Assembly: GCF_011320115.1 (NCBI RefSeq)
Contig: NZ_JAANOZ010000017.1
Span: 1 to 48,332, forward strand
Source: Croceibacterium segetis
Lineage (GTDB): Bacteria > Pseudomonadota > Alphaproteobacteria > Sphingomonadales > Sphingomonadaceae
Direction: 5' to 3'
DNA length: 48,332 bases
Shown piece by piece: positions 39,373 to 46,930 of the stretch (the stretch's first letter is position 1; every line of letters begins with the position of its first letter). A program made the position numbers and the translations under genes. The notes below the pieces were generated by a model that was not told the origin of the DNA, did not search any database, and saw only the letters and a program-made list of their open reading frames with translations.

Positions 39373-40302
39373 TCAGGTCAAATCGTCGAGCCTGATCTTC
39401 AGCCCCCGCTCCGCCGCCTTCATGGCGTCGCGCCTTAGCTGCTCGATCTTGAGCCGCCCCGGAGGCGCCTCCTCGTCCGGCAGGGCGGCCATGATCGCGG
39501 CGTGGATTTCCTCGAAGTCGGGGCCGTGCTCGGGGTGGGTGAGGATCAGGCCGCGTTGCTCGGTCATGCCGTTCAGGATCTTCTGGCCGACCACGTACGG
39601 GTCCATGCCTTCCTCGAACGCGGTGCCGAACTGCTCGAGCTCGGCCTGCTCGACCGGGGAGAAGCCGCTCTCGGCGAAGCTGTCGGGGCGCTTGAGCGCG
39701 CTGGTCCAGGCGTTGGTCCTGGTCAGCGCCGGGCACACCAGCGAACAGCCGATGCCGTGCGGGGCGAGATTGTAGCGCAAGCTTTCGGTCAGGCCGCGCA
39801 CGGCGAACTTGCTGGCGGTATAGATGCCCGCCTGCGGCCCCGGGAGGAAGGCGGCCATGCTGGCGACGTTGGTCACGTGGCGGCGGCCCCTGGCGGCCTT
39901 GATCTTCGGCAGGAGGCTGACGAGCCCGTTGACCACGCCGCCGAAGTTGACGCCCATGATCCAGTCGTAATCGTCGTAGCTCGCTTCGTCGGTCGGGCCG
40001 AACACCGAGACCCCGGCGTTGTTCACCAGCACGTGCACCTCGCCGAAGCGGTCGACGACTTCGTCGGCCACGTCAGCGAAGCGCGCCCGGTCGGTGACAT
40101 CGAGCTTGCAGTAGAGCGGCTGCTCGTAGCCCTTGCTCTCGAACCAGCGCTCGGTCAGCGCGCGATCGTCCTCGTTGCGGTAACTGAGCGCCAGGCGAAA
40201 GCCGTTGTCGGCGAAGGCTTGCGCCACGCCGAGGCCGATCCCGGTCACCGCGCCGGTGATGAAAGCCACACGGCCCTCCCAGGGGCGCCGCTCGTTGCTC
40301 AT
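39373..40302 (-). CDS. Short-chain dehydrogenase/reductase
   Basis: The 309-residue classical SDR has the NAD(P) glycine motif TGAVTGIG at residues 16-23, NNAG at 94-97, and the catalytic Ser148, Tyr161 and Lys165 (NVASMAAF and YTASK). Arg42 in SYRNEDD after strand 2 suggests NADP preference. A C-terminal extension of about 60 residues is longer than typical. It probably oxidises or reduces a hydroxyl or keto intermediate in the cytoplasm. It diverges from the NTF2-like gene at 40374, and the 71 bases between carry the GTAACGCATACAAAC motif. The substrate is unknown. Confidence 0.88.
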   Translation of the reverse strand: MSNERRPWEGRVAFITGAVTGIGLGVAQAFADNGFRLALSYRNEDDRALTERWFESKGYEQPLYCKLDVTDRARFADVADEVVDRFGEVHVLVNNAGVSVFGPTDEASYDDYDWIMGVNFGGVVNGLVSLLPKIKAARGRRHVTNVASMAAFLPGPQAGIYTASKFAVRGLTESLRYNLAPHGIGCSLVCPALTRTNAWTSALKRPDSFAESGFSPVEQAELEQFGTAFEEGMDPYVVGQKILNGMTEQRGLILTHPEHGPDFEEIHAAIMAALPDEEAPPGRLKIEQLRRDAMKAAERGLKIRLDDLT

Positions 40303-40339
40303 GTCCGAAATCCTCTACCCAAAACAGTCACGTTCGTTA

Positions 40340-40354
40340 GTAACGCATACAAAC
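40340..40354. promoter_or_regulatory. GTAAYGCATACAAWC motif in the SDR / NTF2-like divergent promoter
   Basis: GTAACGCATACAAAC here matches GTAATGCATACAATC at 44388-44402 in 13 of 15 positions and GCAACACTTACAAAA at 20969-20983 in 11 of 15. It lies about 20 bases before the NTF2-like start. It could be an operator half-site or a shared promoter element. Confidence 0.4.
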
Positions 40355-40373
40355 ATAATCCGGAGAGTCGAGA

Positions 40374-41072
40374 ATGAGCGACGTCGAAGCCCGCCTTGCG
40401 GAGCTTGAGCACAAGGTGGGCGTACTGGAGGATATCCAGGCGATCCGCCGCCTTCACTGGGCCTATGGCTACTACATCGATTTCAACCGCCCGGACGAGG
40501 TCGCCGACCTGTTCGCCGAGGACGGCGCAGTGGTGTTCCTCAGCGGCGAATACATCGGCCACAAGGGCGTCAAGCGGCTCTACGGCGACTGGATTGCCGG
40601 GCGCTTCACCGGCGGCAAGCCGGGACCGGTCAACGGCCTGCTGCTCGACCACTTCCAGATGCAGGACGTGATCACCGTCGCGCCCGACCGCAAGACCGCC
40701 AAGGGCCGCTTCCACGGCATCCTGCTCGGCGGCTGGCACGACGACTTTCAGGAGACGCGCGAGGAGATGATGCCGCAGCAGTTCATGGAAGCCGGCATCT
40801 ACGAGAACGACTACGTCAACGTGGACGGCGTGTGGAAGATCAAGCGGCTCGATTACATGATGCAATGGCAGGCCAACTACGAGGAAGGCTGGGCGCATAC
40901 CACCGCGCACCTGCAACCGGCCGAGAAGACCTACCCCGAGGACCCGCTCGGCCCCGACCGCCTGCTGCCGCCCGAGCAGCACCGCAAGACCTGGCCCTAT
41001 CGCCAGGACGTGCCGATGCACTTCGCGCACCCGAAGTTCGGCGCACTGCTGGCGGGGCAGGAGAAGCGGTGA
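40374..41072 (+). CDS. SnoaL_4/NTF2-like protein, long form
   Basis: The 232-residue protein has a short N-terminal coiled coil (VEARLAELEHKVGVLEDIQAI) followed by the NTF2-like core: WAYGYYIDFNRPDEVADLFAEDGAV and LLLDHFQMQDVITV. The dyad positions are Asp36 and His93. The tail carries YPEDPLGPDRLLPPEQ, WPYRQDVPMHFAHPKFGALL, the same layout as the 20999 protein. CGGAGAG lies eight bases before ATG. The stop overlaps the GTG start of the next gene (GTGA). It is probably a lyase or isomerase of the catabolic pathway; the substrate is unknown. Confidence 0.76.
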   Translation: MSDVEARLAELEHKVGVLEDIQAIRRLHWAYGYYIDFNRPDEVADLFAEDGAVVFLSGEYIGHKGVKRLYGDWIAGRFTGGKPGPVNGLLLDHFQMQDVITVAPDRKTAKGRFHGILLGGWHDDFQETREEMMPQQFMEAGIYENDYVNVDGVWKIKRLDYMMQWQANYEEGWAHTTAHLQPAEKTYPEDPLGPDRLLPPEQHRKTWPYRQDVPMHFAHPKFGALLAGQEKR

Positions 41073-41530
41073 AGCCGGCCGCGGGAGCGCTGCCGTGGGA
41101 CACCGGGGCGCCGCCGTTCGATCCGCGCGACACGTCGGATCGGGAGGCGCTCTCCGCGCGGCAGGTCGCCGAGCGTTTCATCCAGCTGTTCTACGTCGAG
41201 GACAACCCGACCGACGCTTTCACCTGCTGGATGCATCTCGACTACATCCAGCATAACCCCAATGCGCCCACCGGCCGCGATGCGACGCTGGCGATGATGC
41301 AGGCGAGCATGGCCCGGCTGCCCGACCTCAGCCACGAGGTGAAGCGGGTCGTCTGGGGGGATGCCGACCTCGTCGCCGTGCACTTCCACTTCCTGCGCGA
41401 GAAAGGCACCCGCGGCTATGCGATCGTCGACCTGCTGCGGGTGCAGGACGGCTACATCGTCGAGCATTGGGACGTGATGCAGGAAGTGCCCGATCCGGCG
41501 GAAACCAAGAACCCCAACGGGATGTTCTGA
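41069..41530 (+). CDS. SnoaL-like (polyketide cyclase-type) NTF2 protein
   Basis: This 153-residue protein belongs to the SnoaL polyketide-cyclase-like branch of the NTF2 fold rather than to SnoaL_4. It has ALSARQVAERFIQLFYVEDNPTDAF, MHLDYIQHNPNAPTGRDAT, and the closing VDLLRVQDGYIVEHWDVMQEVP, in which the last Asp and His (EHWD) are typical. GTG 41069 overlaps the upstream stop. The two adjacent NTF2 proteins from different branches may act in succession. Its stop is followed within six bases by a LacI-type palindrome, the start of the TonB receptor control region. Confidence 0.78.
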   Translation: MKPAAGALPWDTGAPPFDPRDTSDREALSARQVAERFIQLFYVEDNPTDAFTCWMHLDYIQHNPNAPTGRDATLAMMQASMARLPDLSHEVKRVVWGDADLVAVHFHFLREKGTRGYAIVDLLRVQDGYIVEHWDVMQEVPDPAETKNPNGMF

Positions 41531-41535
41531 GCCGG

Positions 41536-41547
41536 GTTAGCGCTAAC
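41536..41547. promoter_or_regulatory. LacI-type palindrome GTTAGCGCTAAC, upstream of first TonB receptor
   Basis: The 12-bp sequence is a perfect palindrome with the central TAGCGCTA seen in LacI/GalR-family operators of sphingomonads and caulobacters. It lies 138 bases before the TonB receptor ATG. Confidence 0.5.
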
Positions 41548-41567
41548 AATGTTGCGCAATTGCATCA

Positions 41568-41585
41568 GGTTAGCGTGCGCTGACC
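41568..41585. promoter_or_regulatory. Second, imperfect LacI-like palindrome
   Basis: GGTTAGCG and CGCTGACC flank TG with one mismatch. Its left edge is 32 bases from the left edge of the perfect palindrome, about three helical turns, which would suit cooperative binding of one regulator. Confidence 0.35.
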
Positions 41586-41603
41586 TCGTGCGCCTCTCCA
41601 GCG

Positions 41604-41636
41604 ATTGCAACGATCGTTAATGTATGCACAGCATAC
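41604..41636. promoter_or_regulatory. Shared operator module of the first TonB receptor
   Basis: The module contains the palindrome AACGATCGTT (41609-41618), the spacer AAT, and the inverted repeat GTATG-N5-CATAC (41622-41636). The same order and spacing recur at 44366-44398 upstream of the second receptor, with 23 consecutive bases identical. It lies about 50 bases before the ATG at 41686. Probably a binding site of a shared regulator. Confidence 0.6.
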
Positions 41637-41685
41637 CAACGCCGCCGACTCCCCCAGATGGCGGCTCCCAGACTTGGAGAGATCA

Positions 41686-44229
41686 ATGACCGCTGTTTCG
41701 CCGCGCCTGCGCGCCGGCTCGCCCCTCATGCTCGGCGCTTCGCTCGCCGCCCTGACCATCGCCGGCCCCGCCTTCGCGCAGGACGCCGCCATGCCGGCCC
41801 CGCAGGCTCAGGCACAGGCCGCCAACCCCGATCCCGCCGCCACGACCGACAACAGCCAGGTCAGCAACGAGATCGTCGTCACCGCGCAGTTCCGCGCGCA
41901 GAACATCCAGGACACCCCGCTCGCCATCACCGCGGTCAACGCCGCGACCATGGAGGCCAAGAGCCAGACCAACCTCGCGCAAGTCGCCGACAGCGCGCCG
42001 AACGTCACCCTCAAGCCGCAAGGCGCCTCGTTCGGCCCGTCGATCGCGGTTTCGATCCGCGGCATCGGCCAGGGCGACTTCAACCCCGCTTACGAGCCCG
42101 GCGTCGGCATCTACATCGACGACGTCTACTATCCGCAGCTGACCGGCGCGGTGTTCGACCTGCTCGACCTCGACCGCGTCGAGATCCTGCGCGGGCCGCA
42201 GGGCACGCTCTCGGGCCGCAATTCCGAAGGCGGCTCGATCAAGATGTTCACCAAGAAGCCGACCGGCTCGGGCGACGGCTTCGTCGAGGGCACTTACGGC
42301 AGCCGCCAGCGCATCGGCATGCGCGCGGGGGTCGACTTCAAGCTGACCGACAACCTCTTCGCCCGCGTCTCGGGGGTCTACAAGCACCAGAACGGCTACG
42401 TCGACCAGCTCGACTTCGGCTGCGTCTATCCGGCCGGCGGCCCGGCCACCTTCACCGCCAACGACGGCACCACCAAGCAGACCAATCCCACCGGCGGCAT
42501 CCCGGCGATCAAGGCCAACGGCGCGTGCCGCGTCGACAAGCTCGGCGAGGTCGGCTACCAGGCGATCCGCGGCGCGCTGCGCTACAACCCGTCGAACGCG
42601 GTCGATATCAACCTGACCGCCGAATACATCCACGACAAGCACAGCGCCGCCGGCGAAGTGCTTGCGGCGACCGCCGTGATCGATAACCCGAACACCAACA
42701 TCGGCACCAACCCGCCGCAATATGCCGGCGGCAGCCCTGGCGTGCCGTACGACAACCGCTTCATCTGCGGGAAGTTCTGCAACTTCTCGTCGTACTCCTC
42801 GCCGGCGATCGTCTATCACGGCATCCTGGCGCCCAACCAGCCGCTGCTCGCCACGCAGAACAACAACACCAGCGTCTACGACGGCTACAACCTGGCGGCG
42901 AACGCGCACTTCGCGCTGAGCGACATGTTCTCGATCGACAACATCCTCGCCTACCAGAACTGGAAGTCGAAGTTCGGCGTCGACGACGACCTTTCGCCGA
43001 TCCCGCTGTCGGGCGGCTTCAACAGCCTGACCCACTGGAACTGGAGCGAGGAAATCCGCCTCAACGCCGAACTCGCCAGCAACATCCACGCGGTGCTCGG
43101 CGGCTACTGGTTCGAGCAGGAGACCGACTACTTCTCGTACCAGGACCTGCGCTACATCAACGCCGCGCCCGGCCTCGGGCTGTTCCCGCTGCAGTTCATC
43201 CAGCCCGACCGGACCCCGGCGCAAGCCAAGGCCGCGTTCGGCAACGTGAACTGGGAGATCGTGCCCGGCCTGACCTTCGACGGCGGCCTGCGCTACACCG
43301 ACGAGAAGAAGCAGTATCACTACTTCCGCTACAATCCCGACGGCGTGACCATCAACCCGTATGTCGACCCCGTCGGCGCGGTGGCGGGCGCCGGCGCGCC
43401 GGGCGCGCTGACCGGCCTCGTCGCGCGCTACCACGGCAACCGCTGGGATTACCGCGCGGCGCTCAACTACCGCTTCTCGCCCGAGGCGATGGTCTACGTG
43501 AGCACCGCCACCGGCTTCAAGGGCGGCGGCACCAATCCGCGGCCGTTCTACGCCAGCCAGGCGATCGCGTTCGCCCCCGAAGTGCTGACCAACTACGAAG
43601 TGGGTCTCAAGACCGACCTGTTCGACCGCCGGCTGCGCTTCAACGTCGACGCCTTCTACGGCAAGCTGAAGAACGCCCAGGTCGGCGTCTCGGTCTGCCC
43701 GGACGGCTCGACCCCGTGCGCCGCGCTGATCAACGGCGGCAACGCGCGTGAATGGGGTGTCGAGGCGGACTTCCTCGCGCGACCGATCGACGGCTTCAGC
43801 ATCGACGGCTCGCTCAGCTACCTCAACTTCAAGTACACCAAGCTGGCCCCCGGAACGACGATCTCGCTCGACGAACCCTTCGCCGGTTCGCCGAAGTGGA
43901 AGTGGACCCTGGGCGCGCAGTTCGAGACCGACCTCGGCAGCTTCGGGTCGCTCACCCCGCGCGTCGATGCGACCTACCAGGACAAGATCTACAGCGGCTT
44001 CACCTACAACACGGTGCCGCAGTTCATCGACGCCTACACCTTGCTCAACGCGCGCCTGACCTGGCAGAACGAGGACAAGGACCTGTCGGTGTCGCTCGAG
44101 GGGACCAACCTCACCAACAAGTACTACTATGTCACCCTGTTCGACTTGCGCGCCGCCGGCGCCGGGCTCGACAAGGCCCAGCCGGGCCGGCCGCGCGAAT
44201 GGGCAGTGACGGTCAAGAAGACGTTCTAG
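41686..44229 (+). CDS. TonB-dependent outer-membrane receptor, paralogue 1
   Basis: This 847-residue receptor has a signal peptide (SPLMLGASLAALTIAGPAFAQ) and a TonB-box-like NEIVVTAQF. The plug domain includes DTPLAITAVNAATMEAKSQ, VSIRGIGQGDFNPAYEPGVG, VYIDDVYY-like IDDVYYPQLTG and VEILRGPQGTLSGRNSEGG. A 22-strand barrel ends in the aromatic Phe (WAVTVKKTF). Extracellular loops contain the paired cysteines LDFGCVYP with NGACRVD, and FICGKFCNF, likely disulfides. It takes up a substrate too large for porins using TonB energy. The ligand is presumably the aromatic substrate of the neighbouring enzymes. ATG 41686 follows GGAGAG. Confidence 0.9.
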   Translation: MTAVSPRLRAGSPLMLGASLAALTIAGPAFAQDAAMPAPQAQAQAANPDPAATTDNSQVSNEIVVTAQFRAQNIQDTPLAITAVNAATMEAKSQTNLAQVADSAPNVTLKPQGASFGPSIAVSIRGIGQGDFNPAYEPGVGIYIDDVYYPQLTGAVFDLLDLDRVEILRGPQGTLSGRNSEGGSIKMFTKKPTGSGDGFVEGTYGSRQRIGMRAGVDFKLTDNLFARVSGVYKHQNGYVDQLDFGCVYPAGGPATFTANDGTTKQTNPTGGIPAIKANGACRVDKLGEVGYQAIRGALRYNPSNAVDINLTAEYIHDKHSAAGEVLAATAVIDNPNTNIGTNPPQYAGGSPGVPYDNRFICGKFCNFSSYSSPAIVYHGILAPNQPLLATQNNNTSVYDGYNLAANAHFALSDMFSIDNILAYQNWKSKFGVDDDLSPIPLSGGFNSLTHWNWSEEIRLNAELASNIHAVLGGYWFEQETDYFSYQDLRYINAAPGLGLFPLQFIQPDRTPAQAKAAFGNVNWEIVPGLTFDGGLRYTDEKKQYHYFRYNPDGVTINPYVDPVGAVAGAGAPGALTGLVARYHGNRWDYRAALNYRFSPEAMVYVSTATGFKGGGTNPRPFYASQAIAFAPEVLTNYEVGLKTDLFDRRLRFNVDAFYGKLKNAQVGVSVCPDGSTPCAALINGGNAREWGVEADFLARPIDGFSIDGSLSYLNFKYTKLAPGTTISLDEPFAGSPKWKWTLGAQFETDLGSFGSLTPRVDATYQDKIYSGFTYNTVPQFIDAYTLLNARLTWQNEDKDLSVSLEGTNLTNKYYYVTLFDLRAAGAGLDKAQPGRPREWAVTVKKTF

Positions 44230-44254
44230 CTTCCCTGAGCCGGCGACAATCGAA

Positions 44255-44284
44255 GGGCGGTCCCGCGGGGCCGCCCTTTCTTTT
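44255..44284 (+). terminator. Rho-independent terminator after first TonB receptor
   Basis: GGGCGG and CCGCCC pair, with TCCCGCGGGG between able to pair further, and TTTCTTTT follows directly. The hairpin begins 26 bases after the receptor stop codon. Confidence 0.8.
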
Positions 44285-44365
44285 GGCGGCCGTTTCCAGC
44301 ACCGGAAAACCTGTTGCCGGCATGCATCATCATCGCCGCATTGGGCTGCCGCGCCGGTCGCGACA

Positions 44366-44402
44366 ATTGCAACGATCGTTAATGTATGTAATGCATACAA
44401 TC
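44366..44402. promoter_or_regulatory. Shared operator module of the second TonB receptor
   Basis: AACGATCGTT (44371-44380), AAT, and GTATG-N5-CATAC (44384-44398) repeat the arrangement found upstream of the first receptor. The right half also reads GTAATGCATACAATC, matching the motif in the SDR promoter. The module ends 48 bases before the receptor ATG. Confidence 0.6.
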
Positions 44403-44449
44403 GCTGCCACTCGAGTGCGCGGCCAACGATTCATAAGGGAGAGGTTTCG

Positions 44450-46882
44450 ATGGCATATGCCAATTCGCGCGTCCGGACGCGCACGTCCTTGGTTCTTGGT
44501 GCTTCTCTTGCGGCGATGACCCTGGCATCGCCCGCGCTGGCTCAATCGGACGACGCCAAGGCGGCGGGCGACCAAACCGCTCAGTCCGCCGCATCGACGG
44601 CGGATGCCGGCGGAAGCGAGATCGTCGTCACGGCCCAGTTCCGCGAGCAGAAGCTCCAGGACACCCCGCTGGCGATTACCGCCGTCAATGCCGCGATGCT
44701 CGAGGCGCGCAGCCAGACGGACATCTCGCAAATCACCGCCCAGGCGCCCAACGTGACGCTCAAGCCGCAAGGAGCGGCGTTCGGTCCCTCGCTGGCGGCA
44801 TCGATCCGCGGCGTCGGCCAGTACGACTTCAACCCGGCGCTCGAGCCCGGTGTCGGCCTCTACGTGGACGACGTCTATTACGCGACGCTCACCGGCGCCA
44901 TCTTCGACCTGCTCGACCTCGACCGGGTCGAGGTTCTTCGCGGCCCGCAAGGGACCCTGGCAGGCAAGAACTCCATCGGCGGCGCGGTCAAGCTCTACTC
45001 GAAGAAGCCGACCGGCGACGGCAGCGGCTACGTCTCGGGCACTTACGGCAGCCGCAACCGGATGGACCTGCGGGCGAGCGCCGACTTCAAGCTGGCGCCG
45101 GATCTCTACATGCGCCTGGCGGGTGTCGCCAAAAAGCAGGAAGGCTACGTCAAGCGGCTCGACTTCGGCTGCGTCAATCCGCCCGGCAGCGCGCTCAACC
45201 CGGCGGTGGGCGGAGTGCAGCCGACGACGAACGCGGGCAACTGCGTCGTCGCGCGTGACGGCCAGGTGAACTACCAGGCCGTGCGCGGCCAGCTGCGCTA
45301 CAACCCGAGCGACCGCATCGATATCAACATCATCGGCGATTACACGAACGATGATCGCACCGACGCCGCGAGCATTCTCCTGCAGGCGAACAACGCCAAC
45401 CCCAACATCCGCGGCAATGCGGTCAACGTGCCGTACGACAGCCGTTTCGTCTGTGGCCGCTATTGCAACTACGCCAGTTACTTCTCGCCTGCCGGCGCCT
45501 GGCTTACGCCGCCGGTCGCGGGATACCCGCTGATCGAGACGCGCGGCGACGGCCGGACCAAGTTCAAAGGCTGGGGCCTGTCGGGCCAGGCCGACTTCCA
45601 GATCACCGACAGCCTGCAGCTGCAATCGATCACATCCTACCGCGAATACACGCTCCACTTCACCAACGACGACGACGCGTCGCCGCTGTCGATCGGCAAC
45701 GGCGAAGGTGACCTCGACTACTGGGGCTTCACCCAGGAATTGCGCCTCAACGGGCAAATGCTCAATGACACGCTGAACTGGACGCTCGGCGGTTTCTACC
45801 TCGACCAGCGTTCTACGTACGCGACCTTCCAGGACCTGCGCTATGCGCCGATCCCGCTGCAGTTCCAGGGCGACGATCCGGTCAACGCCGATACCAAGGC
45901 GGTGTTCGGGGCCGTATCCTGGGAACTGGTCAAGGACCTGACCTTCAACGGCGGCCTGCGCTATACCGAAGAGCACAAGGACTACACCTTCAGCCGCCGC
46001 AACCGCGACGGCACGCTCAATCCGTTCCTCGGGGCGCTCGACGGGGTGACCGGCAATTACGACGGCAACCGCGTCGACTGGCGCGCCAACCTGCAATACC
46101 GCTTCAGCCCCTCGCTGATGACTTATGCGCAGGTCTCTACCGGCTTCAAGGGCGGCGGCATCGGCCCGCGGCCGTTCAATCCGGCGCAAGTCCGGCCGTT
46201 CGGGCCGGAAACGCTGACCGCCTACGAAGTCGGCTTCAAGAGCGACCTGTTCGACCGTGTCGTGCGGTTCAACGGCGCGGCGTTCTATTCCGACTACAAG
46301 GACATCCAGCTGACGCTGCTTTCGTGCCCGCAGTTCGGTGGCCCCGGGCCGTGTGCGCTGCCGCAGAATGCCGGCAACGCGCATATCAAGGGTTTCGAAC
46401 TGGAAACCACGATCGATCCGCGCAACGGGCTGCTGATCGACGGATCGTTCAGCTATCTCGACTTCAAGTACACCTCGATCAACCCGCAAGCCGGCGGGCC
46501 CAGCGCACCCGGAGGCGTGCAGGTCGGCATGGTGCCGCCGTACACCCCGGCATGGAAGTGGGCGGTCGGCATCCAGTACGAGATCGACCTCGGCGGTTCC
46601 GGTTCGCTGACGCCGCGCTTCGACGCCAACTACCAGTCGAAGATCTGGTCGAACGCGGTCAACAAGCCGAGCAATCAGATCGCCGCCTACACCTTGGCCA
46701 ACGCACGGCTGACGTGGCGCAACGCCGACCGCGATCTCGAGATCTCGGCCGAGGTGACCAACCTGTTCGACAAGTATTACCTGCTGACCAGCTTCGACCT
46801 CACCGGGGCTGGCGCCGGCTTCGTCGGCGCCCAGCCGGCCCGTCCGCGCGAGTGGGCGGTGACGGTCAAGAAGACCTTCTGA
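44450..46882 (+). CDS. TonB-dependent outer-membrane receptor, paralogue 2
   Basis: The 810-residue receptor is closely related to its upstream neighbour. It has a signal peptide (TSLVLGASLAAMTLASPALAQ), a plug with SEIVVTAQFREQ, SIRGVGQYDFNPALEPGVG, VDDVYYATLTGAIFDLLDLD and VEVLRGPQGTLAGKNSIGG. The barrel ends WAVTVKKTF. The loop cysteines recur as LDFGCVNP with NAGNCVVA, and FVCGRYCNY. Differences are concentrated in extracellular loops, suggesting related but not identical ligands. GGGAGAGG precedes ATG. It has its own promoter module and terminator, so it is probably transcribed separately. Confidence 0.9.
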   Translation: MAYANSRVRTRTSLVLGASLAAMTLASPALAQSDDAKAAGDQTAQSAASTADAGGSEIVVTAQFREQKLQDTPLAITAVNAAMLEARSQTDISQITAQAPNVTLKPQGAAFGPSLAASIRGVGQYDFNPALEPGVGLYVDDVYYATLTGAIFDLLDLDRVEVLRGPQGTLAGKNSIGGAVKLYSKKPTGDGSGYVSGTYGSRNRMDLRASADFKLAPDLYMRLAGVAKKQEGYVKRLDFGCVNPPGSALNPAVGGVQPTTNAGNCVVARDGQVNYQAVRGQLRYNPSDRIDINIIGDYTNDDRTDAASILLQANNANPNIRGNAVNVPYDSRFVCGRYCNYASYFSPAGAWLTPPVAGYPLIETRGDGRTKFKGWGLSGQADFQITDSLQLQSITSYREYTLHFTNDDDASPLSIGNGEGDLDYWGFTQELRLNGQMLNDTLNWTLGGFYLDQRSTYATFQDLRYAPIPLQFQGDDPVNADTKAVFGAVSWELVKDLTFNGGLRYTEEHKDYTFSRRNRDGTLNPFLGALDGVTGNYDGNRVDWRANLQYRFSPSLMTYAQVSTGFKGGGIGPRPFNPAQVRPFGPETLTAYEVGFKSDLFDRVVRFNGAAFYSDYKDIQLTLLSCPQFGGPGPCALPQNAGNAHIKGFELETTIDPRNGLLIDGSFSYLDFKYTSINPQAGGPSAPGGVQVGMVPPYTPAWKWAVGIQYEIDLGGSGSLTPRFDANYQSKIWSNAVNKPSNQIAAYTLANARLTWRNADRDLEISAEVTNLFDKYYLLTSFDLTGAGAGFVGAQPARPREWAVTVKKTF

Positions 46883-46905
46883 GCGCAAGCGCTTTGGAAC
46901 TCGGG

Positions 46906-46930
46906 AAGGGCGGCCCCTGTGGCCGCCCTT
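46906..46930. terminator. Bidirectional terminator between TonB receptor 2 and DUF418 gene
   Basis: AAGGGCGGCC and GGCCGCCCTT form a perfect 10-bp stem around CCTGT. It lies 23 bases after the receptor stop and directly next to the DUF418 stop, so it can serve both convergent transcripts. A short T-rich stretch (CTTTC) is on the receptor side. Confidence 0.75.

Noticed and set aside
41683-44400. 905-codon minus-strand open frame opposite the first TonB receptor
   Set aside because: It is antisense to a receptor with signal peptide, plug and barrel motifs. Its Val/Ala/Arg/Asp-rich composition matches a shadow frame; the similar frame at 44330-46888 is rejected for the same reason.
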